Assembly: GCA_963932465.1 (NCBI GenBank)
Contig: OZ010795.1
Location: 520,309,451 to 520,373,450, forward strand
Direction: 5' to 3'
DNA: 64,000 bases
Origin: Maratus speciosus
Taxonomy: Eukaryota; Arthropoda; Arachnida; Araneae; Salticidae
Every line of letters starts with the position of its first letter. Position 1 is the stretch's first letter. Below the pieces are notes generated by a model, which saw only the letters and a program-made list of their open reading frames with translations, made no database searches and was not told where the DNA came from. Below are positions 23,033-34,895 of this stretch, piece after piece. A program made the translations under genes and the position numbers.

Positions 23033-23253
23033 CCCGGGAGAACTCGCTAGTGATAATGCCCAATTGCTTTTCTTTTACTTTGCATTCATATAATATCAAC
23101 TTTTTTTGGTATTCTTAGTACTTTTATTCACAAAATAGGTAAAATAATTGAAATATATTTTGAAATTTTAATTAAAATGTAAAAAGGATTTAAATAAGAG
23201 TCTTAAAAAAGTACGACTGTGAGAGAAAATCTCATGCAGCGAGTTCTCCCGGG
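23033..23253. mobile_element. piggyBac-like MITE with perfect 16-bp ends
   Basis: TTAA (23029-23032), then CCCGGGAGAACTCGCT, and at the other end AGCGAGTTCTCCCGGG followed by TTAA (23254-23257). The 16-bp terminal inverted repeat is perfect. CCC plus TTAA is the piggyBac signature. The 221-bp interior is AT-rich and non-coding. Confidence 0.88.
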
Positions 23254-23257
23254 TTAA

Positions 23258-23679
23258 GAGGCTACTTCAGTCACGCGAAAAGACCCGTTCGCTAATGCTA
23301 ATCCTATGGAAGAAATTTATAAAGATATCTCGGTCGCATTTCAATATTTTTAAATGATTTTTTTTTTTTTTTTTGCATTGAATAATTGAGATCTATCCAC
23401 ACAAAGACCGTTGTTTACTTTTTTGGTTTTGTTTATAGGTATTTTTAATGAGGACACTTTCATTTTCGGAACCGGTTTCGAAACTGAAAGCATCCTCATA
23501 GAAAATATCTGAAATCAAAATCGAAAAAGTTAAAAACGGCCTGCATACAAATCGATCTCAACTATTCAATGCAAAAAAATCATTTAAAAATATTGAAATG
23601 CGACCGAGATATCTTTATAAATTCTTTCCATAGGATCAGCGTTAGCGCACACGTCTTTTCGTTTGACTGAAGTAGTCTC
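23258..23679. mobile_element. TTAA-flanked palindromic element sharing a TTAA with its neighbour
   Basis: Starts GAGGCTACTTCAGTCA and ends in the inverse TGACTGAAGTAGTCTC (one difference), with TTAA at 23254-23257 and 23680-23683. The arms are nearly complete inverse copies. An inner palindrome, TGAGGA...GGAACCGGTTTCG...TCCTCA, occupies about 23448-23500. No coding content. Confidence 0.82.
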
Positions 23680-23683
23680 TTAA

Positions 23684-23949
23684 AGGCACCTAGACACATC
23701 TAGTAGTTTCAGATTTGCCATTTACTATTTTTATTTGTTTGTCACTATCCCGTGACTCTCGTGGGAAATTTTATCTTCATAGAACAAAAAGTCATCAAAA
23801 AAGGTCCAAAGTCCGTGTTCATTATGAATTTTTTTTTCCAGACCAGACGCGGGGTGACGTAAGTCGAGGGGACGGTAATTTGGGGTACTACTGTATAGTA
23901 TTTTTAAAAGTGAAAGTGATAAATGATGGTGAAATAGATAAATTCCGTA
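23684..23949. other. Spacer
   Basis: No recognised gene. The frame 23715-23975 has no identifiable domain. Confidence 0.4.
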
Positions 23950-24290
23950 GTTGTTACTTAAGATTAATTCCTTAATAGATAATCTGTAGGAAATTACTTT
24001 ATTTCACATAAAAACAATAGAAACATTAAGTACAATTGCATAACTTACGTAAGATATAATACTTTTAAAAAGAAATAACCATAAATAGAACCATCTCGAT
24101 TTAAAATTCAAATACTAAACACTTAAACAAATTTACTTTAGTTATCTAAAAAAGATTACATCTGAATTGAGATGAAATCTGAAATCTTGGTTTCAAAGTC
24201 AGGCATTAAAACACTTAAATCAACTTATTTATTTAAATAAAAGCTCTTTCATTTTGAAAATATTCTTCGATTTGAAAACTGTCTGCATCA
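23950..24290 (+). repeat. Interspersed repeat, copy related to 33820-34170
   Basis: Shares ACTTACGTAAGA, GCATTAAAACACTT and ATTTAAATAAAAG-type landmarks, in the same order and orientation, with 33820-34170. Its first part also matches 22465-22570. Non-coding, family unknown. Confidence 0.6.
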
Positions 24291-24670
24291 GCGTGTTTAT
24301 CAAACATTTCTGTATAAAACCACTGATTTTCATATTTTTGTATGCATTATTTTTCTCAATATTAACGAAGAAAGACCTCCGGTCACAAAAAATTCAAAAC
24401 CGGCGGCGGCGGTGACAGCGGTAGTTACTTTTTTTTAGAATAGAGAGATATAAGCATTAGCTTTTATAAACTTGTCCTTTTACGTAAAGCAAGGAAAATA
24501 GGCGTACTTTATTAGATGTTGTTTTTCTTTCTTAACGTTATTGTTCTATAAGCATGCATCTTAAATGTTATTTGGAGAAAAATGCTACTCTTACAGGTTT
24601 GAATTATGGAAACAGTAAAATATAAACTTATAAAAGACTACATAAATAAAAGAATTAATTATCTACCCTA
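24291..24670. other. Spacer with GGC-rich patch
   Basis: A short GGCGGCGGCGG run lies near 24403; nothing else recognised. Confidence 0.4.
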
Positions 24671-26307
24671 TCTATATTATAAAGGACAAACATATCTGTG
24701 CGTAACGCATACGCCATTTTGCGAATGGCAACACTTTGAAATTTGAAATTAAATTTCGATTTTGCAATTTTCGCGACTGCAAATTTTTAAACTTCTAAAC
24801 ATCGCACAGTTTCATTTTTTACGTCGTCGTATAGAGAAAAAAATGTACTTTTAAATGCAATTTGTTTGAAAGCTCTACCTCAATTTACTTTTGAGATATT
24901 AATTTTTTTATAGTTTTTAGTACCAATTTTGTAATTGTGGCAACTAAAGTACCCCATTTCTATTAAAAGTAAAAGGAAAATAGTTATTTTTATTGATTAT
25001 ATCCTTATTGATGCCATTTTCCCATTACAAATAAAATTAACTTTTTTCTAATTTTTGAACAGTAAATGACGTCAGCCATTAAAAATAACCCGCCTTATTC
25101 TTTATAAATAAAAAGATTGAAGAAGATATTTCAATATTTTTACATTACGCTGATACTGAGTTTGAGACGCAAGGCAAAATGATTCAGTGAGTAAAAGCGA
25201 TGTCCTATTTAAAACAAAGCGACCATTTTCTTTGATAAAACTAAATATTTGATCAATACTAAATGTCCAATAGTATGTCAACTAAAGACAAATTTCTGAA
25301 TGGTAAATTTTCGCGGGTACTTGAGATCAGAACTTAAATTTTATGCGAATGTTCACATGAAAAGTTGTATCGGACAAATGTGACTTTAAGTTTGGAAATA
25401 CATTCATTAAATATGTATTGCGCGTTAAAATACTTTTAAATTGTGAATTTGAGTGGTGCGTATGTAAATTTTGAGAATGTGAAAATAACCTACAGTTTCG
25501 ATTTTATTGGGGGGAATTTTATGATGTGACAAAGCGAAATCCTTTTTACTGATTTTTCCTCCCGTAAAAACAAGCGTAAGAGCCTCAATCGATAACTTCA
25601 ACATAATTACTCATCTTGATTACATATTCTAATACAGTTTAATTTTTCAATAATTTAAACAGTTGAAGCTTTTGGAAATAATATTTTGGTAATTTTAGGT
25701 TCAAAACATTATTTGTTTTAAGAGTTAGATAACCAATGCAAGATGTATTTTTCATTTAATTATTTTTGTAGGTTTGTTATAAATTCGATCTAACAGTTCC
25801 ATTCTAAACATTTTAATTTGTCGAATTTCGACGGGTTCCAACTCGTATATATAAAATCCTAATGAAACGAATTTATGAAACGAATATATGAAACGACTGA
25901 TTAAACAACTGATTATGTTTCACGGCGATTTCTCCTAAAATATGGAATACTTTACGATGAAATTAACATCAAAAATACGTATTGATTCACCGATCTCAAA
26001 ACTGGTAATAGAATATTTAAATTCGACTTAGTTTTCGAAATATAAATTTTTTTCTAATTTTATATACTTTTCTCTAATGATGGCAACTCAAATTTTAATC
26101 ATAACAGATATTTTTTTTTCATATTTTAGAAAAGGTTGTATTATTTTAAACTAATCTGGCGACCAGTTTGGCATACCTTAAATATATGCTAAGAAATGTA
26201 TCATGTTACTTCTATTCATAAATTCAATTTGTATTTCATTATAATTTTATTTAATAAAAAACTTTCATTTAAAACTAAAACATTTGAAATAAATGGCTTT
26301 CACCTCT

Positions 26308-26310
<3 letters not shown>

Positions 26311-26337
<27 letters not shown>
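26311..26337. repeat. 27-base T tract inside Helitron C
   Basis: Pure T run. Confidence 0.95.
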
Positions 26338-26339
<2 letters not shown>

Positions 26340-26846
26340 CGAAACGAAAAGAACAATATTAGGCACAGATGTTACATACGCAACGCTGAACCTAATATGC
26401 GCCAAAACGGCGTTATTTTGCCTGACATGGTAACCCGGCTATTGTTGCTTATTTATAATTAAATGTTTATTTACATTTATTTTCTTTTTATTTATAAAAA
26501 ATGCTGTAAATTGTTTTGTTCTACGGTTATTAATTAAACTTTTATTTGTTTATCGTTATTTCATTTAAAAAAATAACAGAAAATAATTTAACAATATATA
26601 TGTAACTGGTATTCGAAAACGAGGCTTTCGCCAAATTGACGTAAAAATAACGCGCGCCAAACCCGGTGCGTATATGACAATACAACAAATCATGACATTT
26701 AATTTCAACTTCAAAGCAATGTTTTAATGGTACAACTTCTCCCGTCGACCAATTTCGCCGAATTATATAAATAACCAAATCACTCGCCAAATTATACAAA
26801 TTGGCATATTTTTTTATTTTAAATAACGAAAGCACAAATAAATTTG

Positions 26847-27368
26847 GTACTTCTTAATTATCCCGTCGACCAAATTACTGTCGCCAAATTGTAAGATTAA
26901 ATGCCAAAAATGGTTGCCATTAATTAATTAATTTTAAGATTAAATGCCAATAATGGCCAATAAAACCATTAATTCGACGTTTTATTTGTATTTTTATTAA
27001 TGTTTTACTAAGGCACAGATGTCATATACGCCCCATATTGGCGCGATATTATTCTGACGCCAATGTAATATACGCAGTGGGTAATTAACTGGCGACAAAG
27101 TGTCGTATTTTGCATGATATGGTAACCCGGATGTTGTTATTTATGCTGTTGATGTTTTCGCCAAATTGGCGTCGAAAAAAAAAATCGGGCCAAAATATGA
27201 CATCTGTGCCTTAGTAAAACATTAATATTAGCAATTCTGTGCCTTTACTAATTTATTTGTTTTTTCGTTTTTTAAAATAAAAATTATGTCAATTTGTATA
27301 ATTTGGCGAGTTGTTTGGCGATTTATATAATTTAGCGAAATTGGTCGACGGAATAACTAAGAAGTACT
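26847..27368. mobile_element. Element with 9-bp TSD (Mutator-like size) inside Helitron C
   Basis: ATAAATTTG is duplicated exactly at 26838-26846 and 27369-27377. The ends GTACTTCTTAATTATCCCGT and the inverse of the right end, AGTACTTCTTAGTTATTCCG, continue into a shared CGTCGACCAA. A 9-bp duplication fits Mutator-type elements, but the termini are not diagnostic. The related element at 42104-42385 has similar ends. Confidence 0.75.
26996..27226. mobile_element. MITE with perfect 32-bp inverted ends
   Basis: The two 32-bp ends are exact inverse copies and include CTAAGGCACAGATGTCATAT. The AAGG-ACAGATG words recur at about 26355 and at both ends of the 28673-32999 composite, so it is one family. 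Nested in the 26847-27368 element. Confidence 0.78.
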
Positions 27369-27766
27369 ATAAATTTGTATAACATTAATAAAAATACAAA
27401 TAAAACGTCGAAATAAAAAACACTTGATGGCGTAAACATGTGTAACTTCCTTAAATTCAAGTGAATATGACATTTACGATCAACCATTATTGGCATTTAA
27501 TCTTATAGTTTGGCGATAGATTTTAGATATAACCGACAAAAGAATGTGAATCAAACTTGAAAACAACCATTGGATGTCTTACCAGCAAATTTTTGCAATC
27601 AAACGGAATTGAATGCAAACCCATTTACAGGGAGATCGCTACAGGTTTTTTCAGTATAATTCAATCTCCTCAAATCTTTAAAGCGATCAGATTAGCGTGC
27701 TTTTAGATTCTACAGTGATGAACGGGGGTTGGTGAGCGTAGCTTGCAGGGGGCAGAGCCCCCTAGT

Positions 27767-28563
27767 CCTCTTTAATAAAAAGCTACGCGTTGCTGACGAA
27801 TGGCTTTTTCACTAATCGTTGCCACAGATTAAACTCGGAAAATGAAACATTTGAAGTTACTGAAAAAATTAATAGCTCGAAAAGTATTTGTCAGAAAACT
27901 GTTAGACAAACTGCTTTATAAAGGTAAAAAATTGCATTTTTCTTAATCTAAATTTCAAATCTAATGATATGCCGTTTTTCAAATATTGAATTTAAAAAAT
28001 TATCAAATTTCACACTGGAGTACAAAAGCGAAACCTTCGAGCGTAAAAAGATAACGATAAAGGCAATGTGTCCTGATTGTGTATACAGGTTATAGCTTGA
28101 GTTACAAATTATAGTAACCTTATTATTCTGTTAAAATATAAACGTGAATTAGGATGTCACGAGTACATGGTTTTTATTTAATTCTCCACTAATACTAGAC
28201 GCGCCATTTCTTTTTAGTTGCGAATAACATAGGTTAAATCACGTATGATCTGATATTTCAAACGAATATATGGTTAATGCATGGCTTTTACAAGAGAAAG
28301 TAATATCGTGAAGGGCTTTTTATGAATTTACGTTTCTTTTTCAAAAATTTTTTTGAAGAATCAAGTCTATATTTATTTAGGCTTCGGAAACGATTTTTTT
28401 TTTAACAAAGGTATAAAAGCATCATTTTTCAAGGCTTTCAATATATTAAAAAAGAGATCATATTTAAGTGAGATTCATAGTCCTTTACGGTGTTTAATTT
28501 TAAAACTGATTTTTGAAATCAAACATGTTTAAAGCCCCGGGGAACGCTAGGTATTTCAGTTAG
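27767..28563 (+). repeat. Interspersed repeat, copy B (uninterrupted)
   Basis: Starts directly after the Helitron C terminus and aligns with 8015-10072. It lacks both the TTAA MITE and PLE-2 found in copy A and therefore serves as the empty-site reference. No coding content. Confidence 0.75.
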
Positions 28564-29326
28564 TTAATTATATAAAGGAAGACGATAGCTGAATTTTTTA
28601 TAAAAATACGTATTTGTGTTTTCTTTCGTTTTTGAGTCATTGTTATATTAATTTACTAATTCGAATTGCTAAAAGGGTAACAGATGTTGTATCTTCCCGC
28701 AAGCCGCCATCTTGGATTTTTTTCTTGGCGTAAAATCTGTACCGAATGGAATTCCAATAAATAACGTAATTAAACCAGTATGCTACTTTTATTGATTATT
28801 AATACAAAAAATATAATTTGATAAAAACAAAAAAAAATTGTTGCACAAAAGTATTAGAAAAAAATAAATGCAAAACAAATAACATAAAATTCATTACAGT
28901 AAAAAAATGTTAAAAAAAAAAAAAAAAAACCACTAAATTGGATAACTAAAATATCTTTAAAATGTTGTGTTCCCTCCTCCCCACTGAAAACGTCCATTAT
29001 GTATACTAGGGGATCGTACCCGAGCTTCCCGGGTTAAAGAATATAGGTGAAAACATTTTTTTTAAATTGAAAACTGATAATTTTTTTATATGCAATAAAT
29101 TTTTTAGATTGCCCACTTACATTTAAAAAGCATTTTTCACATGGAAAATACGAATTATACAATCAAATAAATTTTTGAAATTTATCAAAAGCGATATTTT
29201 CTTATTAGCCGCATGCTAAGAGTTATTTGACCAAGATTTTGCTACTTATGACATCCTTTTATATTCTGATAATTTCAGAGCTTATACATGTCTGTTAAAT
29301 TTGTGTTTTATTTATATTATTTTATT

Positions 29327-30132
29327 AGCCCCCGGTACGGTATGCTATTTATTTGTCCCAGGTTATTTTGTGTCGTCTCCAAAAAATAACATTACCTTAC
29401 AGAAGCCAGCCGTAAAACAAAGCAGTACCATTAAATACTCTATAGTAATTTTTTAAACTTCTAAGTATCGCACATTTTCAATTTTTATACAGTCGTATTG
29501 GGAAAAAAGTACTTTTAAATGCAATTTGTTTGAAAACGGCATCTCCATTTATTTTTGAATTATTAATATTTTTGTAGTTTTTGGAGCCATTTGCTTAATA
29601 TTGGTAACGGAAGTACTCCATTTCTGTAGAAATTAAAGGCAAAATAGTTATAAAATATTAATAATATATTTGTGTTGCCATTTTTTCATAACAACCGAAA
29701 GAAAATGTAATTAAATATGTGCTATTTTGAAAAAATATAAACGAAAGATTTCTGTTAGTACATGGAGCTATTATAAACTATATTTAATTTTCAGTATCTA
29801 TATTAATGTTACAAACAAATGAAGGCCTATGAATCATTAGACAGCCGTTTTTTTTGTCGAATTTCTTTAATGACGGCATCTTTTTGCTGCACTTGTGTAT
29901 TATTTCGCGATAGTGACGTCCTATGCATACTTTACTGTAGATGTTTAAGAGTGGATCGTAAATGTGAAATTCTTAAGCGGATGCGAATGACGTCATTTTA
30001 CATAAAATAAAAGCGTATGCTGTAAGTCTTAAAATTGAAATATGTTTTGTACTATTTATGTATACATATATATATTTTTTTTTCATCGGGGGAGACACTG
30101 AATTCTGAAAAAGCAGAATTCCTGTTTTCTAG
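29327..30132 (+). mobile_element. Helitron D, 3' portion with terminal hairpin
   Basis: The 3' end has the hairpin GAATTCTG-aaaaag-CAGAATTC followed by CTGTTTTCTAG and a host T, a classical Helitron terminus. The left boundary AGCCCCCGGTACGG is shared with the inverted copy at 42475-43553, so both derive from the same ~0.8-kb form. The frame at 29819-30010 is repeated, also inverted, at 42596-42787 and is a feature of the repeat, not a gene. It lacks the MITE found in the other copy. Confidence 0.7.
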
Positions 30133-30699
30133 TTTATTAATTCATAAGGAAGTTTTTTTAAATGGATATTAGCCGTAAGAAAATGATGAACTCTTTATTT
30201 TGTTTTAAAGGCAAACGGATTAATCTTTCGTAATCGAGCTCCGTGCGATATAGATAAATTAAATAATATTTCATGATTTAAAATTCTTTTTAAAACTATA
30301 GACAATCAGTAAACTGAGATGAACTTTGCAAACAAATTCCATTTAGAAAAAAAATCCTATTTGGTGATCTAAAAATTTAAATTGTACGATTACAAATATG
30401 TTAGATTTGTGTTTTTTCAATATTATTCTTTTATTTGTTTACAAAAAAAAAAAAAAAAGTAACAATTTCGTTAATTTGTCTTTCACAAATATATTAGATT
30501 GGTGATTTTTTTAATATTATTCTTTTATTTGTTTATAAAGGAAGTATTAATTTCGTTATGCAAAAATAGTCAGAAACAAATGCTGAAAAATGTTATTGCT
30601 TTATGTGCAAAATGTTTATTATTATTATGTAGTGAAAAGGCACGTGATAAGATAAACTTAAAAAAAAATCATGCTTAAAAATTATTTTAGAAAATATAA
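30133..30699. other. AT-rich spacer
   Basis: A short direct duplication with TTATTCTTTTATTTGTTTA lies at about 30421 and 30518; no gene. Confidence 0.5.
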
Positions 30700-31090
30700 T
30701 ACATCTGTCAATTAAGAAACAGATTTAAAAAAAATTGCATTTGAAAGTAAATTTTTTCCCTATGCGACGAAAATTGAAAATGTACGAATGTCAGAAGATT
30801 AAAAAATTGCAGTAGCGAAAATTTCAAGACCGAAATTTGATCGTGAAGTGTTTCTATTCGCAAAATGACGTCAGCGTTACGCCAGTGGTGGAAAATTGGC
30901 GCAGAGGTGGAGCCTATTGCCACCACTAAATTTTTATGGTATTATTCCGTTTAATAAAAACGCAGAAATTTGATCATTAGATAAGAGGCAAAATACTACA
31001 ATAATTTAGTGGTGTCAATAGGCTCCGCCTCTGCGCCAATTTTCCACCACTGGCGTTACGCACAGATACGTTTGTCCTTTATAATATAGA
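30700..31090 (-). mobile_element. Helitron 5' end fragment (minus strand)
   Basis: On the minus strand it begins TCTATATTATAAAGGACAAA at 31090, then follows the same sequence as the Helitron C 5' end, interrupted by the 170-bp MITE at 30883-31052. No 3' end assigned. Confidence 0.65.
30883..31052. mobile_element. hAT-like MITE with GCGTTACGC duplication and empty site
   Basis: CAGTGGTGGAAAATTGGCGC at one end is mirrored at the other; the arms are about 55-60 bp with two or three mismatches. GCGTTACGC occurs at both sides (30874-30882 and 31053-31061). The homologous Helitron copy near 32864-32884 has a single GCGTTACGCACAG without the insert. CAGTG ends with an 8-9 bp duplication fit the hAT superfamily. 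Confidence 0.85.
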
Positions 31091-32349
31091 TACTTAATCA
31101 GTAAAATATAATAAGGATCAGTTATTAAGATGTGGTTATCAATTTAGGCTCTTATACTTGGTATTCCTGAATGAAAAACAGCAATTTTCACCTTCTCAAA
31201 ATTTGCATACGAACTTCTCATTTCCATACTCATCATTTTAAAAAAAATGTATTTGATCCTTTAAAAATCATTCTAACTTAAAAATTGAAGTCAAGATTGT
31301 CAGTAATATCTTTTATGTGAACAGACGTACTCTTTACTTGAGATTCTAATCTCAATTCAGGAGAGTAAAAATTTCCATAATTTATGTTTTTTAGACGCAT
31401 TTGTGTTAAATTGTTTAGTTTTACCAAAGAAAATGATCGTTTTTCTTTTAAATATGACTTCATTTTCACTTAAATAAGCATTTCGTCTAGTGTCTGAAAC
31501 TTAGTATCACTATACATGCAGAAGGAAAAACAATATAGAAAATTTATGAGGAAAAATGCGTGATTTCAAAAGCAGTATGTCATTTTCCGTTATTATGCCC
31601 CTAATATAATATTCTGCTCCTAATGGGATTTTGCGACACTAAACCTTATGCAACAATTTTTATCAGAAAATAGCATGAATAAAGATAAAAATACCTCATT
31701 ATTTCTCTCTTGTTTGCAATAATAAAAGCTATCTAATTTTCACCATTTTGAAGAAATTTCATAAAATGCTTTTAAAATTAAAATATAAAAGTGGGGATAT
31801 TAAAAAAAAAAAGACAGTGCGATCACATCTACAAATGAAGAGCTTTCAGTTAATATATATATATATATATTAGTAAAATTGGTTCAGCAGAAATATCAGA
31901 GCAGATGACTAAAAATCATACTTGTATTTTAAATATATAGATTATATAAAATTAGGAAAAATTAAATTAAGCAAATTATGTTATTTTGATAAAATTATAG
32001 TAGAATGTCTTAAAGAGTAGCATTAAAATTTTATTATTCGAGAGAATTTTGGACAAAAACTTCAGGAACATGATATTATTTTAAACCACGAATTAGTTGT
32101 TAGCTTGTCCAACTCGGCGAAGCAAATCCATCCAGGCGAGAATCATGAATTTCTGTAATATAAATCGCTATTATTTTCATGTCACCTCTCTTTTATAAAG
32201 ACCCTCTAAATTTTTGTAAAGTATTGCATTTTATCAGTGTCTGATTTCGATTGCATTATTTCCAAAAGTGGAGCATTTTCACCTGTGAAGAATTTCAAAG
32301 CAGCTGGGCTGTGAAAATAACGCACTTCTACAAAACATAATTCAAGTTT
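31091..32349. other. AT-rich spacer with (TA)n
   Basis: A (TA)n run spans about 31853-31870. The small frame at 31278-31469 has no domain. Nothing else recognised. Confidence 0.5.
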
Positions 32350-32904
32350 AAGAATTAAAATACACGCTTTTTTTATAAACTGACGTCATTTGCATCCGCT
32401 GAAGCAATCGACTTTTACAATCCAGTTTTAAAATTCGTCTATAGAAAAGTATGCAAATGACGTCATTATCACAGAATAACAGACAATAATCTTGACATAG
32501 CCCATATTTTAATTTCAACTTTTTTTTTCAGGTTTTATGAAAAAATGGCAACTAAAAGGATACAGTATCTCCTATTTTCGACTATTTTCCGTTTACTTTC
32601 AATGACTTTCAATAGAAATGCGGTACTTTTGTTGCCATGATAAGAAAAATGATATTTAAAACTACAAAAAAATTAATATCTCAAAAATAAATTGAGATAC
32701 AGCTTTCGAACAAATTGCATTTGAAAGAGCATTTCTTTCCTCATACGACGGTGTAAAAATTTAAAATGTGCTAGGTTTAGAAATTTAAAAATTTGCAGTT
32801 GAGAAAATTGAAAAATAAAAATTTTATTTCAAATTTCAAAGTGTTGCCATTCGCAAAATGACGTATGCGTTACGCACAGATATGTTTGTCCTTTATAATA
32901 TAGA
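32350..32904 (-). mobile_element. Helitron 5' end fragment (minus strand), empty-site copy
   Basis: The minus strand starts TCTATATTATAAAGGACAAA at 32904 and continues ATATCTGTGCGTAACGCATA, colinear with Helitron C. It has an uninterrupted GCGTTACGC site. Its far end carries sequence related to the 3' part of Helitron D (GACGTCATTTGCATCCGC, about 32382). Confidence 0.65.
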
Positions 32905-33155
32905 TACCAAAAAAATAATAATAACCAAAATTTTCAACGCAAAATAGGATTAAAGATTCCAGACGGCGGCTAGTGGGACGATATGACATCTGTTCCTTAA
33001 AAGATTTAAATTAAAACATTAAAAACAGACAAAATAGATTTATTCAACTGTTTACATGTTTAGACTCTACCCGACACATTTTCAACACAGTTAAATAAAA
33101 ATTTCTAAAACTGCCCATCATTCATTTTTCTACGTACTCTTTAACATTATATACG

Positions 33156-33177
33156 TTTTTTTTTTTTTTTTTTTTTT
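33156..33177. repeat. 22-base T tract
   Basis: Pure T run at the 3' side of PLE-3. Confidence 0.95.
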
Positions 33178-33189
33178 CCACTTGTATGT

Positions 33190-33540
33190 TTATTTCATTT
33201 TCGTAACCTTTGAGTAGCTCTAGTCACACTTTTGATAAGTTAAAACGTGCTGCATCGTTACATATGGAATTTTTGCGTGTTACGATCTCTATGGTTTCTC
33301 TTATAATGGATTGATAGTACAGACTGGAGGGAAATTTATAACACTTTCATTGAAATTTATTTGAGGATGATTTCTTCTTGATGTAATCTTGCTAGGGCTG
33401 TGGTGTTTCTGTTACATTTAATATCAGCTAGATGTTCCCTTTTTTCTACACTTAAATTTCCTGCTAGTCATACCAGTATAGTAAAATCCGTCTGCAATAG
33501 CTATGTCGTAATAGATCCATCTGCTCTTTGTCGACAGTGT
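33190..33540 (-). pseudogene. PLE-3: strongly decayed GIY-YIG endonuclease fragment
   Basis: On the minus strand the pieces DGFYYTGMTSRKFK, then (shifted) KREHLADIKCNRNTTALARL, and further on INFNESVI and a region resembling IRETIEI and NSICNDAARF, line up in order with the PLE-1 endonuclease (YYIGITQRKFNVR, KEHIADIKFNRGKTALSRL, FNES, IRESIEI, NSMVCND). At least two frameshifts and several stops are present. The GIY-YIG Ile is Thr here. The polymerase is absent, and I see no hammerhead motif downstream, where the sequence passes into a T/A tract. Confidence 0.8.
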
Positions 33541-33819
33541 TAATCATGTTCTGTTTATTTGAACTTATTTCGTAAATTATACTGTTACAACATTTAATAT
33601 TTCCTTGTTACTGAGTTGCGTATGAGGGAAGTTAATGAGAATAATAAATATAAATGTAGCTTTACGTCATTTAAACAATATATTTCATTTCGTTATGCTG
33701 TCTGATTTTCGTAGAATGGTAATGAAAGCGGTAAAACATTTTAATGTATGAATTTTATAATCCGCTTTCATTATGAAATTCTGTTTTGCAAAACATTATA
33801 TTGTAGGCAATAATTGTTC

Positions 33820-34170
33820 AATAGACTCTCGACTAAGATGAATATCAACTCCCTAGTTGCGCTTGCATAATTTTACAAGCAAATACAAATAGATTTAATT
33901 TACTTAAACTTACGTAAGACGAAATACTACAGTAATACCCTTACATCAGAAATATCTTAATTTCTAATTCAAATTCAAACACCAAAACTCTTAAAATATT
34001 TTAATTATTTATATAAGAAATTTTTAAAGTGAAATTAAATACATCCATTTGGATTAAGTGCAGTAATTTTGTTTTGAATTTAAGCATTAAAACACTTCAC
34101 TCAACTATTTTATCTAAATAAAAGTCTTTAATTTGAAAAATGTTTAAGCAATTTAGTTTATCAACGGAAC
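33820..34170 (+). repeat. Interspersed repeat, copy related to 23950-24290
   Basis: Same landmark order as 23950-24290, with about 70% similarity by eye. Non-coding. Confidence 0.55.
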
Positions 34171-34474
34171 AGTTTATGTCAAATGTGCAAAATAGGTGTA
34201 CGTGATTCTATGTTTTATTTTTACTGACAGTTTTAATTTTATAAAAATGTATATTAAATACTCTAAAAATAGCAGAATCGTGCTACTCATAGACACGAAT
34301 CATACGAAAGGGAAAGTTTAACTTTTTAAAAATTGTACTTTTAATTTTTTTTTCAATTTTAATGTGTAAAGGAATACAATCGCATAACAGTAAAGATATA
34401 TATATATATTTCATTTTTACATAGCCATTCTCAATATTTTGTTTTGTTTTCTGGGGTTTCTTTCAAGTAGATTC

Positions 34475-34895
34475 AATTACAAAAAGTTGAAAATTGTGCG
34501 TCAAATGGGGCAAACGAGGTATGTTCGTACTATAACTTGTTTTATAAATATTCAGATCTTGCTGCAATAGCTGTTGCATTCTTATGCTAAAATGCACGAA
34601 TACAAAATTTATTACGATTTTATATATTAATTTAGCAATACGGAAACAATATGACTGCATCTTGAATAGGGCGTAATCGCAATGACAACATAGAATCATT
34701 ACCTATCATGGGGTATCATTGGGTAAATTACGTATGATAGGATTTAATAGAATGAGGAAAGCTTTTATTAATATATTTTTTAAGTTTTTGGTTCGATTAT
34801 AAAGTTTGAAATTCTGCAATCACTATATATATTAAATTTCAAACCTTTCGGTTGAGTAGTTTTTCCGCTGTTATATGTGGACAGATTGTAAGAGG
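34475..34895 (-). repeat. Interspersed repeat, copy 2 (inverse of 2010-2435)
   Basis: Reverse-complement match to 2010-2435, including the shared short frame and the CAACCGAA-GGTT block at the far end. Confidence 0.6.

Larger units (their letters stand above)
24671..27765 (+). mobile_element. Helitron C, non-autonomous
   Basis: The 5' end TCTATATTATAAAGGACAAA is preceded by A. The 3' end has the GC-rich hairpin GGGGGC-aga-GCCCCC immediately followed by TAGT, giving CTAG at 27762-27765 and a host T. TC...CTAG between A and T, with a hairpin just inside the 3' end, defines a Helitron. No Rep or helicase frame is present, so it needs a partner. The first ~500 bases recur at 30700-31090 and 32350-32904 (both minus) and, diverged, in the array after 59.7 kb. 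It hosts nested elements at 26847-27368 and 26996-27226. Confidence 0.82.
28673..32999. mobile_element. Possible composite with ACAGATG-type ends
   Basis: The left end AACAGATGTTGTATCTTCCC...AGCCGCC and the inverse of the right end, AACAGATGTCATATCGTCCC...AGCCGCC, form an imperfect inverted repeat 4.3 kb apart. The same ACAGATGT word is found in the MITE at 26996-27226. The interior is a patchwork of Helitron fragments and spacers, so the ends may instead belong to one small MITE that later received all the insertions. Confidence 0.45.

Noticed and set aside
29819..30010. 63-codon frame also found inverted at 42596-42787 (MKAYESLD / MNAYESLD)
   Set aside because: Repeated only because it lies within Helitron copies D and G; no domain, and the open part matches the conserved non-coding block.
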